Source of the DNA: Diploptera punctata
Lineage: Eukaryota > Arthropoda > Insecta > Blattodea > Blaberidae
Length of the DNA: 64,000 nt
Direction of reading: 5' to 3'
Assembly: GCA_030220185.1 (NCBI GenBank)
Contig: JASPKZ010001598.1
Location: forward strand, 2,438,501-2,502,500
Shown: piece after piece, positions 41,199 through 51,435 of the stretch
How the letters are laid out: each line of letters opens with the position of its first letter
How positions within the stretch are numbered: position 1 is the stretch's first letter
Made by a program: the position numbers and the translations under genes
Notes under the pieces: generated by a model
Databases searched by the model: none
Told to the model about the DNA's origin: nothing
What the model saw: only the letters and a program-made list of their open reading frames with translations

Positions 41199-41214
41199 GG
41201 ATACAATTATATAA

Positions 41215-41544
41215 TTTCAAAATTTTATATAATAACCTGAATTGTTGTTCAAAGTGTTTTTAAATGCATTAACTTGTTGTCGGGTGATTCTTGATACGTC
41301 CATCCTGAGAATGTGTTCTTACCTATTTTTTTTTCTAGTTAAAAGTTCGTATAATTTATAAATTTGTTGTTGGTTTCGGATTATATAGTTAACTTTACAA
41401 AGATAATGAAAATAACTGGAACTGTAACAAATGTTATAATCTTATCATCTATACTATAAGAACATTTTAGCATTCCCTCCGCCCCGATCAGTCTAATAAT
41501 TCACAATTATTGATAATTGAAAACTATATATATTGTATTGTATT
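41215..41544. other. No recognised feature
   Basis: AT-rich DNA; nothing recognised. Confidence 0.45.
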
Positions 41545-41938
41545 GTAAGCCTATGTTTTCCCTTTACAGAGATTTAGGCGCTCTCCCCCTACAGGGAAGA
41601 ATTTGAACCATTTTAATTTAGGTACACTTGTTTTCTTATAGATGTCATTTTGAGTGGTACGTGGTCAGCGTTCCGCTTCATACTGACATCTAGGAAACCA
41701 AGGTAGTACTAGGACGGGAAAATTAGATAAATTTTGCTTAGAGGCCTTTCATTCAGGCTTAAGGATTTTTACGAGCCTGAAAATCTTCAGACTCGGGACC
41801 CACGGCTTAAAGTCCCTCCCGGAGGACTTGCTCCTTGGATTTTTCCGTCCTAAAAAATTCATCGATCCCGGCCGGGTTTGAACCCGCGACCCTCGGGGCC
41901 AGAGGCAAGGAGCATAACCACTAGTCCACCGCGGCCGA
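41545..41938 (-). mobile_element. SINE-4, full-length-looking
   Basis: Minus strand begins GGCCGCGGTGGACTAGTGGT (A-box) with B-box GGGTTCAAACCCGGCCGGG, then AATCCAAGGAGCAAGTCCTC, CGTGGGTCCCGAGTCTGAAG, CCTAAGCAAAATTTATCT-like stretch, CCTAGATGTCAGTATGAAGC and ATCTCTGTAAAGGGAAAACA. Ends in TACAA repeats. TATATATATT-like flanks on both sides may be the target duplication. Confidence 0.83.
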
Positions 41939-42970
41939 TATATATATATTCCAACTTAATTTTTAACCTTTTCTGTTTGTGAGGGAGCTTTAGGCCTATC
42001 AATTTTGGTGTCTATAATTCGAAGATATGACAATGATTTATTAATTCTTACAGTATATTGCAATGTTAATAGTAATTTTTATTTTTTTAAACCCCTTTAT
42101 GTTTTATACTAAATGATTGATTTGTTCAATCAACAATTTTTATCATTATTTTTATCTTTATGTTAATATACCCTGATTTCATCTCTTAAAGTGTATCCAG
42201 TAACTGATCCCTGAAATTTGTTTCCGCGGTCTGAATGTTTCTTTTCTCATGCCTTTATTTAATCTTCATACAATTTCCTCATCGTTGCTGATAAGATATC
42301 AAATATCAAGCCTCGGATAGACAGAACTATCATGTATTATTATCTAAAATAATGGGATGAAAAATGGGAACCTCAGTTAAGTTTCATGTAAAATCAACAG
42401 GGTCTTTTTTTACCAGCTGTATTACCGCATACTTTTCTTTATTTTATTAGACAAATTTATTACTTGTAGCATCAAAGATGACTCTTCGAAAGAAGAAAAG
42501 GGTTGACAGCGGATTTCCTATCTAGAAACAGAAGTTCTCAGCTATGAGAACCACGCTGTCACGTTGCCAGGAAAATAAGTTGTATCCAGTTCTTGTAAAT
42601 ACGATATATTACTCCCCTACATTCAACATAAATACTGGCGAGTTTTTCGTTTACGAGCAGATGATTTCTAAACGATACGTCATTGTAAAAATATCCACAT
42701 AGCTTTAATTTACATTCACGTTCATGTTTTTCCGGCATTTCGATATAAAAAGAGCGGTTGTTATGTGGGAAAAGCACCATCCGACGACATAATTGTGACC
42801 GCGGGCGGGCGATTGAAACTCTCATCATTGGGGGAGCTACAATTTGAATTATATTCATAAAATAACCACCATAAAGAATCTGAATGTCCATAATACAACG
42901 CCAGTTACATACGATTTTGATTTCATTAGAGTTATGATAAATTCCATGTTGTGAGTGTGTTACACAATCT
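41939..42970. other. No recognised feature; unexplained 110-residue frame
   Basis: Mostly AT-rich. A minus-strand frame at 42559-42891 (VSIARPRSQLCRRMVLFPH, MPEKHERECKLKLCGYFY) is open for 110 residues with mixed composition, unlike the low-complexity frames elsewhere. I cannot assign a family, and no splice or promoter signal supports it. Confidence 0.3.
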
Positions 42971-42975
42971 CATTA

Positions 42976-42979
42976 TTAA

Positions 42980-43059
<80 letters not shown>

Positions 43060-43232
43060 GATGGATGGATGGAGTAAAGAGAAGTATGGAAGCTAGAGAT
43101 TTGAGGGAAGAAGATGTTTTAGACAGGAACCTCTGGCGACAAATCACTTTGGGTTGAAGGAAAAACACTGTACTGTGAAATATTCCTAAATAAAAAAATA
43201 TTATTATTATTATTATTAATAATATTAGTTGT

Positions 43233-43329
<97 letters not shown>

Positions 43330-43330
43330 T
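42976..43330. repeat. ATT and AGT/AGC trinucleotide repeats
   Basis: ATT run (42976-43059), a shorter ATT run (about 43196-43218), then AGC passing into AGT for about 95 bp (43232-43328). The long Leu- or Ile-only frames here are artefacts. A short LINE 3' end lies between the first two runs. Confidence 0.95.
43055..43195 (+). mobile_element. LINE 3' terminus, unassigned family
   Basis: RWMDGVKRSMEARDLREED, VLDRNLWRQITLG and stop, then AACACTGTACTGTGAAATAT. The WxDGVxxxMxxRxLxxxDxxDRxxWR pattern is the usual last segment of this LINE group (compare LINE-D). It begins at the end of an ATT run and ends at the next one. Confidence 0.7.
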
Positions 43331-43393
43331 CACCGGTAACCTTAACTTTGAATTTTTAGCAGCATATAGTCTTAACATATATATATATATATA

Positions 43394-43692
43394 TCCACCA
43401 CTGTAGTCTCGAGGTCGTGACAGTTTTTCTGGGTGAGTTTTTTTTGGAGTTTTTCCTCATCTGTAAGACAAATATCAGGAAAACTTTAAGGCCCAAACGT
43501 TTCCCGAAATCATATGGCCATCATCATCATCATCCTTATTCCTTATCATTATCATCATCAACATAATGATTCTTCACCGGTGTGGAAAGCAACGGGAAGC
43601 TACCAAACCTACAATTCCCCAGTAAAGCTGCAAGCATAGCATGAAAATGCTATGATTGCAGTGAAAGACATGCCCTCGGGCAGAATTACTAT

Positions 43693-43693
<1 letters not shown>
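43394..43693 (+). mobile_element. SINE-1 between TA runs
   Basis: CCACCACTGTAGTCTCGAGG, then a deletion of about 40 bp removes the anticodon region and B-box (joins directly to TCGTGACAGTTTTTCTGGG). Body and 3' end are complete: CGGTGTGGAAAGCAACGGGA, TTGCAGTGAAAGACATGCCC, GGGCAGAATTACTATGGATA. TA runs lie at 43377-43394 and 43694-43730. This copy lost its internal promoter B-box. Confidence 0.83.
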
Positions 43694-43733
<40 letters not shown>

Positions 43734-43812
43734 CCTATATAGGCCTATATTGATCATGGTCATTGTAAAAAAAATTAAAAAATATTTTCATGAGAACAAC
43801 CTCTGTAGCTAC

Positions 43813-43875
43813 ATTTCTTCTTCTCCTTCTTCTTCTTACATGGATTAAACCTTATTGGTTCGTTCCGGCTCTAAG
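43813..43875 (-). mobile_element. LINE-B 3' terminus
   Basis: The minus strand reads CTTAGAGCCGGAACGAACCA, ATAAGGTTTAATCCATG and AAGAAGAAGGAGAAGAAG, the family's end. Truncated at the Tigger end. Confidence 0.7.
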
Positions 43876-45490
43876 TACAGTAAATCTTGTTTAATCCGGC
43901 CGTGAATAATGCGGAAATCTGTCCAATGTGAACAAATTGATTGGTCCCGGCGAAATAATAGTAATTTTACGTGTATTTATTTTGCATAAAACGGAATCCG
44001 TCTAACACGGAAACGTTAAGATATTTATACACAATTAATGAAAAAAGTTTTTATAAAGCGGAAAGACAGACTGAGAAATAAATTAGTTTCCACTTCAATG
44101 AATTCCCGTTAGGCCCAAAAGATAAGATAAACAATAAGGAATGATTCCTGTCACCGGGTGTAGTAGAGATTCTACCTGTACCTGAAATTTTCTTTCGGCC
44201 TCACTGCACACCCGTTATGCGAAATACCGATACATGTCTCACAAATAACAGTTGCACTCTAAAATCTTAAATTAGTTTAAGTTCTGAGACCGATCTTTCA
44301 CAGGTAGCGTTCTGAATTTACGGAATAAAGATGCCTAAAACGTATGTATCATTGGCATTAAACGTAAAAGTGAATGTGATTGAAGATCATCATCATCATC
44401 ACTCCAGGGATTAGGCAATTGCCCGTTCCGACTTCATAATGCATCAGCCCAACGTCTTCTAGGTCTTCCAACATCACGTCTTCCTCTTGCTTGATAATTT
44501 ATTGCTAACAATGGATATCTCTCCTTACTCATTCCATCCATGTGATCAATCCATTTCTGTCTGTAATTCGTGACTTTATCCAATAAAGGCTGTACTTTCA
44601 ATTCTTCTCTTATATCCTCATTTCTTATTCTATCAAGTCTTGTACATCCATTTACTTGTCTTAAGAACCGCATCTCTGCCGTCTGTATTCTATCCTTCTG
44701 TCTTTTCACTGGAGCCCAAGTTTCACATCCATACAATATTGTGGGAACTGCCATAACATTATACATTTTTATCTTGGTTTCTTTACTAATTTTATTTTTG
44801 AATGTTCTCTGTATTGTTCCACACACCGTCTGAAATTTATTTATTTTGGAGTCAATATCTCTTTCCACATTGTAGCCAACATCACAGCCCAAATATTTGA
44901 AACTAGACACCTCTTCTATACTTTGATTTTCTAAAATAATTTTGGATCTCACTGGATCTCTTCCTCTAAAAGCCATGGTCTTCGTTTTCCTTACAGAAAT
45001 CTTTAGATCGTGATTGAAGATAAATCTCCAAATTTCCGGACCGATGCTCCAAAGTTAAACTCTAGCTGTTGCTAAATCCCTAGGGAATTATTATTTCAAG
45101 GCATCTTCAGGTTGGCTGGACAGTTTTTTAAAAGACGACACAATGTAGAGTGGAATATAATTTGCGGAGAATCAAAGGATGTGGACGAAAGTGTAGTTAG
45201 TGAGCGGAAACCGAAACTGAATACTTTAATTTCAGGATACGCGTAAGCGACATTTTTAATGCTGACGAATCGGGACTTTGTTTGTTTTTGCGTCTTACCG
45301 TATAAGTCGTTCATACATACCATACTTCACATTTCAACGGCAGCGGAACTACAATTAAGTCAAGGTACGTAAAAAAAACATACAATATCCAAGATTATTA
45401 ATACGTTTTAGTTTTTTATAATGCGGAATTTTGTCTAATGTGGAAAAAAATTGGCCCTATGCGATTCCGCTTTGAGAAAATTTTACTGTA
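43876..45490 (+). mobile_element. pogo/Tigger-like DNA transposon, decayed
   Basis: Ends TACAGTAAATCTTG (43876) and, inverted, AAAATTTTACTGTA (to 45490); subterminal ...ATAATGCGGAA and CGGAATCCG motifs fit Tigger elements. Coding remnants: MPKTYVSLALNVKVNVIED at 44331 (CENP-B-like helix-turn-helix start), SSGWLDSFLK / RRHNVEWNIICGESKDVDES (45104-45190), and SDIFNADESGLCLFLR (about 45250), where NADESGL carries the first catalytic Asp of the DDE domain. Frameshifts and stops occur between each block, and the second half of the domain is missing. LINE-B is inserted at 44388-45009. Confidence 0.85.
44388..45009 (-). mobile_element. LINE-B nested in Tigger
   Basis: Minus strand, open 44976-44434: MAFRGRDPVRSKIILENQSI, EEVSSFKYLGCDVGY, TVCGTIQRTFKNKISKETK, MAVPTILYGCETWAPVKR, RIQTAEMRFLRQVNGCTRLD, QARGRRDVGRPRRRWADAL. 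Then AGTCGGAACGGGCAATTGCC and a GAT tail. Perfect 12-bp duplication GTGATTGAAGAT at 44376-44387 and 45010-45021. The 180-residue open run makes it one of the best preserved LINE-B C-domains here; RT missing through 5' truncation. Confidence 0.93.
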
Positions 45491-45576
45491 TTATAGCTGT
45501 GGAGACATTTAACTTATTAGGCGTAGTAGTGCACACCGGGTATTAACTAGTAAATGACAAACAATAAAGTTTTATT

Positions 45577-46037
45577 CTTCTTCTTCACGGTTTAGGCTTA
45601 TTTACTAGCTTGTTCCGGCTCCAAATTGCTGCTCTTTCCATCTTTTCCTTGGTCTTCCCAAGCTTCTTCTTCCTCGTGGTGAATAGTTGTATGCTGCTTT
45701 TGGTATTCTATTATCAGTCATCCTTGCCAAGTGTTCTTTCCAGTTTGTTCTGTATTTCTCTATTGTTGAGTTTAATTCTTCTATTTTTAGTTGTCTTATT
45801 TCTGTGTTATGTTTTTTGTCTGTTCTTTGATATCCTGCTATTGGTCTGAGGAATCTCATTTCAGCAGCTTGTATCCAGGCAGATTGTTGTCTTGTCACTG
45901 TCCATGTTTCGGATCCATAAGTAATAATAGGCACTGCCATTGTCTTGTATAATTTCATTATAGATTCTTTCCTGGCTTTATTTTTCAGAGTTATTTTTAG
46001 CGTACCAGTTATATAATTAAACTTATTTATTTTGTTA
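45577..46037 (-). mobile_element. LINE-B 3' fragment with target duplication
   Basis: Minus strand, open from 46037: NKINKFNYITGTLKITLKNK, MAVPIITYGSETWTVTRQ, IQAAEMRFLRPIAGYQRTD, LNSTIEKYRTNWKEHLARM, RIPKAAYNYSPRGRRSLGRP, RKRWKEQQFGAGTS, stop, then a GAAGAAGAA tail. Perfect 14-bp duplication AATAAAGTTTTATT at 45563-45576 and 46038-46051. Residues encoded beyond 46037 in the same frame come from flanking DNA. Confidence 0.93.
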
Positions 46038-46051
46038 AATAAAGTTTTATT

Positions 46052-46690
46052 ACGACGATTATGACCCGAGATGTTAAAGAGCGTCGTTAAATAAAAATAG
46101 AATGCTACTATTTTCATTTTGTCTTTCTTTGATGTCTCTTTTTACGTTTAAAAATATACTGGTATTCAATTCAAGGTAAAAAACAGTTAATTAGTTGTGA
46201 TATCCTTAGCAATTATAGCGAATATAAATAACCACAAAAGAGGATGGCGTAGAGTGAAACACGGTGTTGGTAAAATGTGCAGAAGTACATTGATGTAATA
46301 TGCTAATTAGGCAGAGATAAAAGAGAACGAATGTGACAGGATGTGGAACTTGATTATGGATCCCTGATAAATGATCAAAACAAGACAAGTCTCGTTTCAA
46401 TCACTGAAACATGAAAGCGCTGGTTGCGTTTGCTTTTCATTCACTCATTGCAAGCTAATAAAAAGAACCATCTTATTAAGTAGTGCATGAATTTGCTTTC
46501 AGGAGATTTGCGTTGTGTGAAAACAACCATTCTGTCTTGTTGCAAAAGTTTACAATCAGACTCTGTTACATTTTGTTTGATGTTTAAAAGTTCTAATCTA
46601 GGAATAACCTTAAAAAAGCACATAGGTATATTATGACATGTAATATATATATATATATACACCTTTCTCAAAAAATAAGAGTTGAGTTCT
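46052..46690. other. No recognised feature
   Basis: No coding or repeat signal recognised apart from a short TA run near 46642. Confidence 0.45.
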
Positions 46691-46870
46691 TCATCATCAT
46701 CATCATCATCATCTTAGCTGGCACAACTCTCTTTGGGCCTCAACCTACTTCTGAATTCCCTGCCAAGTTTCTCTATCAAGTCCTAGTTTTCGCCAAATCC
46801 TTTTACCCAAAGTTTTTACATTCGTTATTATTCCATCTTGCAATCTAAGTTCCAGTAAGAATTTTCCACA
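46691..46870 (-). mobile_element. LINE 3' terminus, unassigned family
   Basis: Minus strand: GIITNVKTLGKRIWRKLGLD, RETWQGIQK, then stop, AGAGTTGTGCCAGCTAAGAT and a GATGATGATG tail (46691-46712). Same DRxxWxxI ending style as LINE-D. Confidence 0.6.
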
Positions 46871-46984
46871 AAGGTGCATTTATCAACAATATTCCAAAAA
46901 AAGGTTGTCGCTCGTGAATTTGTCTAATGAAAAACTCAACCTAGCGTTAGATTTGGAGTGACTATTTGGCGAATAATACAACAT

Positions 46985-47386
46985 TGTATTGTAAGCCTAT
47001 GTTTTCCCTTTACAGAGATTTAGGCGCTCTCCCCCTACAGGGAAGAATTTGAACCATACTAATTTAGTTATACTTGTTTTCGTATGGATGTCATTTTGAG
47101 TGGTCCGTGGTCAGCGTTCCGCCTCATACTGACATCTAGGAAACCAAGGTAGTACTAGGACGGGAAAATTCGTTAAATTTTGCTTAGAGGTCTTTTCATT
47201 CAGGCTTAAGAACTTTTGACGAGCCTGAAAATCTTCAGACTCGGGACCCACGGCTTAAAGTCCCTCCCGGAGGACTTGCTCCTTGGATTTTTCCTCCTAA
47301 AAAATCCATCGACCCCGGCCGGGTTTGAACCCGCGACCCTCGGGACAAGAGGCAAGGAGCATAACCACTAGTCCACCGCGGTCAAT
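46985..47386 (-). mobile_element. SINE-4, full length with target duplication
   Basis: Minus strand: GACCGCGGTGGACTAGTGGT, B-box GGGTTCAAACCCGGCCGGGG, AAGTCCTCCGGGAGGGACTT, TCGTCAAAAGTTCTTAAGCC, CCTAGATGTCAGTATGAGGC, GGAAAACATAGGCTTACAAT. Perfect 12-bp duplication ATAATACAACAT at 46973-46984 and 47387-47398, which fixes both ends and gives a length near 400 bp. Confidence 0.9.
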
Positions 47387-47398
47387 ATAATACAACAT

Positions 47399-47941
47399 CA
47401 GAAGTTAAAAATAATTATAGTGTTTAATATTTACCAAATATGAGGTTATGTATTCCGATCTTACTTCCGGGCGATTTCTAAGCCAGCTGTATGTTGTAAA
47501 TAGTATATGTTTACCTTTAAATCTCTTTGGGAAAATCAATCACATGATTTTATGAGAAATAACTATTAACGATAATGCAGATTCATTATACAACACTTAA
47601 TATTTTTTTAGTGCAACAGAAATAATCTTTTTTTTTTCTTTTTGGTAATTTTGGAAGTTGTTTTCTTTTGGTATTTCTTGTATTGATGGTACATTGTTGA
47701 ATCGATATCATTTTCGAAGAAGTTAATTTGTGGAGATATCTCTCATTACGAATAGGAAGATGTCATTTATCAACAGAAAGAGGCAATTTTATCAAGAGGA
47801 AGAGGCAAAATTATCGGTCTATGAGTTAAATAGTCATTAGATCTTATCACATACTCTACTTATTTCAGTCTTTCAATTTTGAAATATGGGACAATGTCCA
47901 TATTTTTACACAGATAATATAACTCCTTATATACAATACAG
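47399..47941. other. No clear feature
   Basis: ATGAGTTAAATAGTCAT at 47821-47837 matches the MITE-1 terminus, with no body attached. Rest unrecognised. Confidence 0.4.
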
Positions 47942-48280
47942 TCCACCGATGTGGTCTCGAGGTAGCGTGCTGCCTTGTCACGCAGCGGGCCCGGGTTCGA
48001 TCCCCGGTCGGGGCAGTTTTTCTGGGTGAGGTTTTTATCGGGGTTTTTCCTCACCTGTAAGACAAATGTCAGGAAAACTTCAAGGCCCAAACGGTCCCCG
48101 AAATCATATGGTCATCATCATCATCAACATCCTTATCATTATCATCATCATATCCTTATCATTATCATCATCATCATCCTTATCATTATCATCATCATCA
48201 TCCTTCACAGGTGTGGAAAGCAACGGGAAGCTACCACACATACACAATTCCCTAGTAAAGCTGCAAGCATAGCATGAAAA
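47942..48280 (+). mobile_element. SINE-1
   Basis: Head CACCGATGTGGTCTCGAGGT, B-box GGGTTCGATCCCCGGTCGGG, CACCTGTAAGACAAATGTCA, an expanded ATCATCATCATCCTTATC body (several units), GGTGTGGAAAGCAACGGGAA, ending GCTGCAAGCATAGCATGAAA. The last about 40 bp shared with LINE-C is absent. Confidence 0.83.
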
Positions 48281-48835
48281 TAAAACAATAGAAACACGAA
48301 CGAGAAAAAAAAAACTTAAATTTGTGTTGGATTACACGATGTATGGTGATAGTTAAAAAAAAGTCCAACACGCAGGAACTGCGTAAGCTAAGCTAATTTC
48401 TCAGATAAATCGAAGTTCCGATTTCGCTGAGTTACGGAATGTATATTTCTTTTGTTAATTTGTTGAGACTCAATTTCCTATTCTAACTTACTTAAACGTT
48501 TCGGACTGCAGAGAAAACGAACACATCATAACCTAAGTTATTATCTTCTGAATATTGTTGAATAAAGACACAAATTTAAACAATTTCTACTGATTTACTA
48601 GAGGGAGAAGCAGATCAAGAAACCAATTGACTGTAGAAAAGCGGTGAATGAAGAAGGATAACAAGACCCGGACTGGGAAGATAGATATATGGGGTCAAAG
48701 GATAAAAGGGTAGAACATTGGTTACATGGAGATGTGACAATACATTGTAAACATATTTGTGAATGAATGTGTATTAAGGAATAGACTATCTATTCATAAT
48801 TTTGTATTTTATTTGTTTACGTCCTTCCAAAAAAA
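48281..48835. other. No clear feature
   Basis: CACGCAGGAACTGCGTAAGC (48380) recurs near 60010 as CGCACAGGAACTGCGTAAAC, hinting at a small unnamed repeat. GGGAGAAGCAGATCAAGAAA to GGGTAGAACATTGG (48601-48720) has a LINE-terminus feel but no clear motif. Confidence 0.3.
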
Positions 48836-48977
48836 AAAATGTTAAACTGAAAAAAAAAAGTATTATTCTCCCAGTTATATTATGCGGATGTGAAACATGG
48901 ACTCTTACTCTAAGAGAAGAAAGGAGGTTACGAGTATTTGAGAATAAAGTTCTTAGGAAAATTTTTGGACCATAGAG
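48836..48977 (+). mobile_element. LINE-A internal fragment
   Basis: Encodes VKLKKKSIILPVILCGCE, TWTLTLREERRLRVFE, NKVLRKIFGP and stop. Joined at its 3' side to an unrelated LINE 3' UTR. Confidence 0.8.
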
Positions 48978-49350
48978 AAATTGGCAACTTTTAAAAGAAA
49001 TCTAAATTTATATTTGCTCTAACCTCGACTTCATCATTACCCAGTGTAAGGTATATATATATACAGTATATATTAATTGGTGTTTCTCGTATAATTTATC
49101 ATATTTATACTATTATTATTATCATCATTATTATATTATTATTGTTATTATATTATTATTATCGTAAGTATTATTATTGTTATTATCGTATAAAATGTTG
49201 TCTGTACATGAAATTTACATTGCTACATTTAATATATCTTTAACTGTTTATAATTAGTATAGTGTATATCTATATTTGTCAAATATTTATTTGTGCTGGA
49301 TGAGTGGAAGAGAAGGCATTATGGCTTTAACTCTGCCAGAATAAATAAAA

Positions 49351-49421
<71 letters not shown>
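48978..49421 (+). mobile_element. LINE 3' UTR with ATT tail
   Basis: Ends GTGCTGGATGAGTGGAAGAG, AAGGCATTATGGCTTTAACT, CTGCCAGAATAAATAAAACA, then an ATT run of about 70 bp (49349-49420). I recall closely similar CTTAACTCTGCCAGAATAAATAAA termini in jockey-like elements of many insects. No coding part remains. Confidence 0.55.
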
Positions 49422-49422
<1 letters not shown>

Positions 49423-49439
49423 ATTGTCTGATGAACTAC

Positions 49440-49755
49440 AGTGAACAGTGAGGTACATGGTCTTTACAGGAAGCCAGATATTAAGAATAATTACGTTTCG
49501 TAGACTGCGATGGGCAGGACATTTGGCACGAATGGGGAATGAAAGAAGGGCATGAAATCTTGTAGAAAAACCAGAGTGAAAGCGTGCAATAGGTAGGCGA
49601 AGCATGCAGTGGGAGAATAACATTAACCATGATTTGATGGAAGTAGATTATACAGGGGATGATTGGAAAACATTCGCTCAATATAAGGATGTATGGAGAG
49701 CTTATGTCCGGGCCGTCACTAACGTATGGGTTCGATAGTGCCAGTGAATTAGTTA
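49440..49755 (+). mobile_element. LINE-A 3' fragment
   Basis: Broken frames with NSEVHGLYRKPDI, RRLRWAGHLARMGNERRA, GRRSMQWENNINHDL, VDYTGDDWKTFAQYKDVW, ending AVTNVWVR. Tail is a short GAATTAGTTAT. Several indels; older than the 9.9 and 57.8 kb copies. Confidence 0.8.
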
Positions 49756-50397
49756 TAAGATGGAAATACAAGGCTTTGAAATGGGAGGAATGGAATGTCA
49801 CTGTAAAAGACGCTAGGACCCTTCATGGACTTGAACGACATAGGGGCCTAGACTGGTTGTAGTACCGGTACTCGTATATACAACCAACCATCTATAACTC
49901 TTTCTTCACGCGAGGAGAGAGGAATTAATCACCTTAAGAATTAATAGTAGATCGCCATTTGGGCAAAGATGCATTTATTAAATACTGCATTCTGTGGGAA
50001 TGTGGATTTGGAAGTCTGATCAGAGCAATATGTTTTAACAGGCATTGTTCGCTGGTGCCAGAAGTTTGGTAGACGTGGTGTTCCTGAGGTTGGCACCACA
50101 TTATCTGGCATTCAGCCACATTCACTATCTCTAGGTCCTCTCACTTTCCAGCTGATATCAATCCCTTCTTACCATTCACATAAACACACACAGTTTACAG
50201 CTATTGTTGGACCTATCTCAACCGCATCCCCTCCTTCATTACATATTCATTTTACATCATGCAATGTCATCCTTTCAAAAGTCTAATTTATTTTACTTCC
50301 AACAAATGGAAAAATGTAGAAATACATGAAAAAAGAAACATATATTTCTCATAATCAATTGAGTTGGTGTTTACTTGATGAAAATCCATATTTATTA
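49756..50397. other. No recognised feature
   Basis: No coding or repeat signal recognised. Confidence 0.45.
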
Positions 50398-50677
50398 ATT
50401 AAATAAAAATAAAACGTAGTTTTATTTGATTTTCATATTTATTATATAATTCAGTGACAGCTGTTTCGGTACACTGTACCTTCTTCAGACATGTTAACAA
50501 ATTATGAATTGTGTTCCAACTGATCAAATATTGTTGTATTGTTGCTTAGATCAGTTGGAACACAATTCATAATTTGTTAACATGTCTGAAGAAGGTACAG
50601 TGTACCGAAACAGCTGTCACTGAATTATATAATAAATATGAAAATCAAATAAAATTACGTTTTATTTTTATTTGATT
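50398..50677. repeat. Foldback-J, inverted Penelope-LTR-like arms
   Basis: Arms about 50398-50525 and 50549-50677 around a 23-bp loop (AAATATTGTTGTATTGTTGCTTA region). The right arm reads GATCAGTTGGAACACAATTC, ATGTCTGAAGAAGGTACAGT, GTACCGAAACAGCTGTCACT and AATATGAAAATCAAATAAAA. The arms are almost identical. A single-arm relative is at 58-210. Confidence 0.6.
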
Positions 50678-50764
50678 AATATATATTTCTCAAACCGAAA
50701 CCTACAACATGTATAAACACACTAAAAAAAACTAAACAATTATTAAAATTAAAAAAAAAATCCT

Positions 50765-51360
50765 GTGTAAATTGCAAAGATGGGTGGAACAATACATTAC
50801 ACAAAACATAGCAGCTAATATTGCCCAGGCTGGATTAAAGGACCTGCTGGAACTACAGGAAATGAACGTGCAGATTTTCTTGCCAAATCAGCTGCTAATT
50901 CAAATATGGATTACTTTTACTGCTTCTGCCCTCTATCATATATTAAAGAAGTATTAAAAAATGATCTCTTACAAAATTGGAATGCTGAGTGGGTAAACAG
51001 TGTTCATGGTGCTTTGACAAGAACATTATTTTTCCCAATTGTTTTTGACCGAAAAAGTGCAAATACGTAGAACCAAATTTTGTATTAACACAATTTATGA
51101 CTGGACACGGTAAATCTGGACATTATTTGGAACGATTTAAAATAGGTACATATACCTGTATTTGCAAAAACTCCAGCCAGACTATCTCACATCTGTTATT
51201 TGAGTGTCCCGCATTTGATTCCAAAAGACATGAATTCATTAATAAATTAAGTTATTGCCATAAAAGATTTCAACTGCCTTTGTCAAATATTTTATTTAAG
51301 AAGTGCTGCTATAGAAAGCTGTGTGACTGTCCATTATATTTTTAAGAGACTTTGAGTTAG
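50765..51360 (+). mobile_element. LINE-E: RNase H end and C-terminus
   Basis: In broken frames: ADFLAKSAANSNMDYFY with preceding GPAGTTGNERADFL-like residues (the HAGxxGNExAD end of an RNase H domain), SYIKEVLKNDLLQNWNAEW, RTKFCINTIYDW, then an open run from 51097: TGHGKSGHYLERFKIGTYT, CICKNSSQTISHLLFECPAF (CxC...H...C putative zinc-binding), ending CDCPLYF. Typical of the 3' part of RNase-H-bearing non-LTR elements (jockey/I/LOA-type); which one is not determined. Confidence 0.8.
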
Positions 51361-51435
51361 TTTTTTCTTGGGTGTGTTAATTAATTAATTAATTTGTTCA
51401 TATTACGTTATTATGTAAAGCTAGAAATTAACCAT

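Noticed and set aside
42932..43378. 148-residue minus-strand frame of poly-Leu and poly-Ile
   Set aside because: Produced by AGT/AGC and ATT trinucleotide runs.
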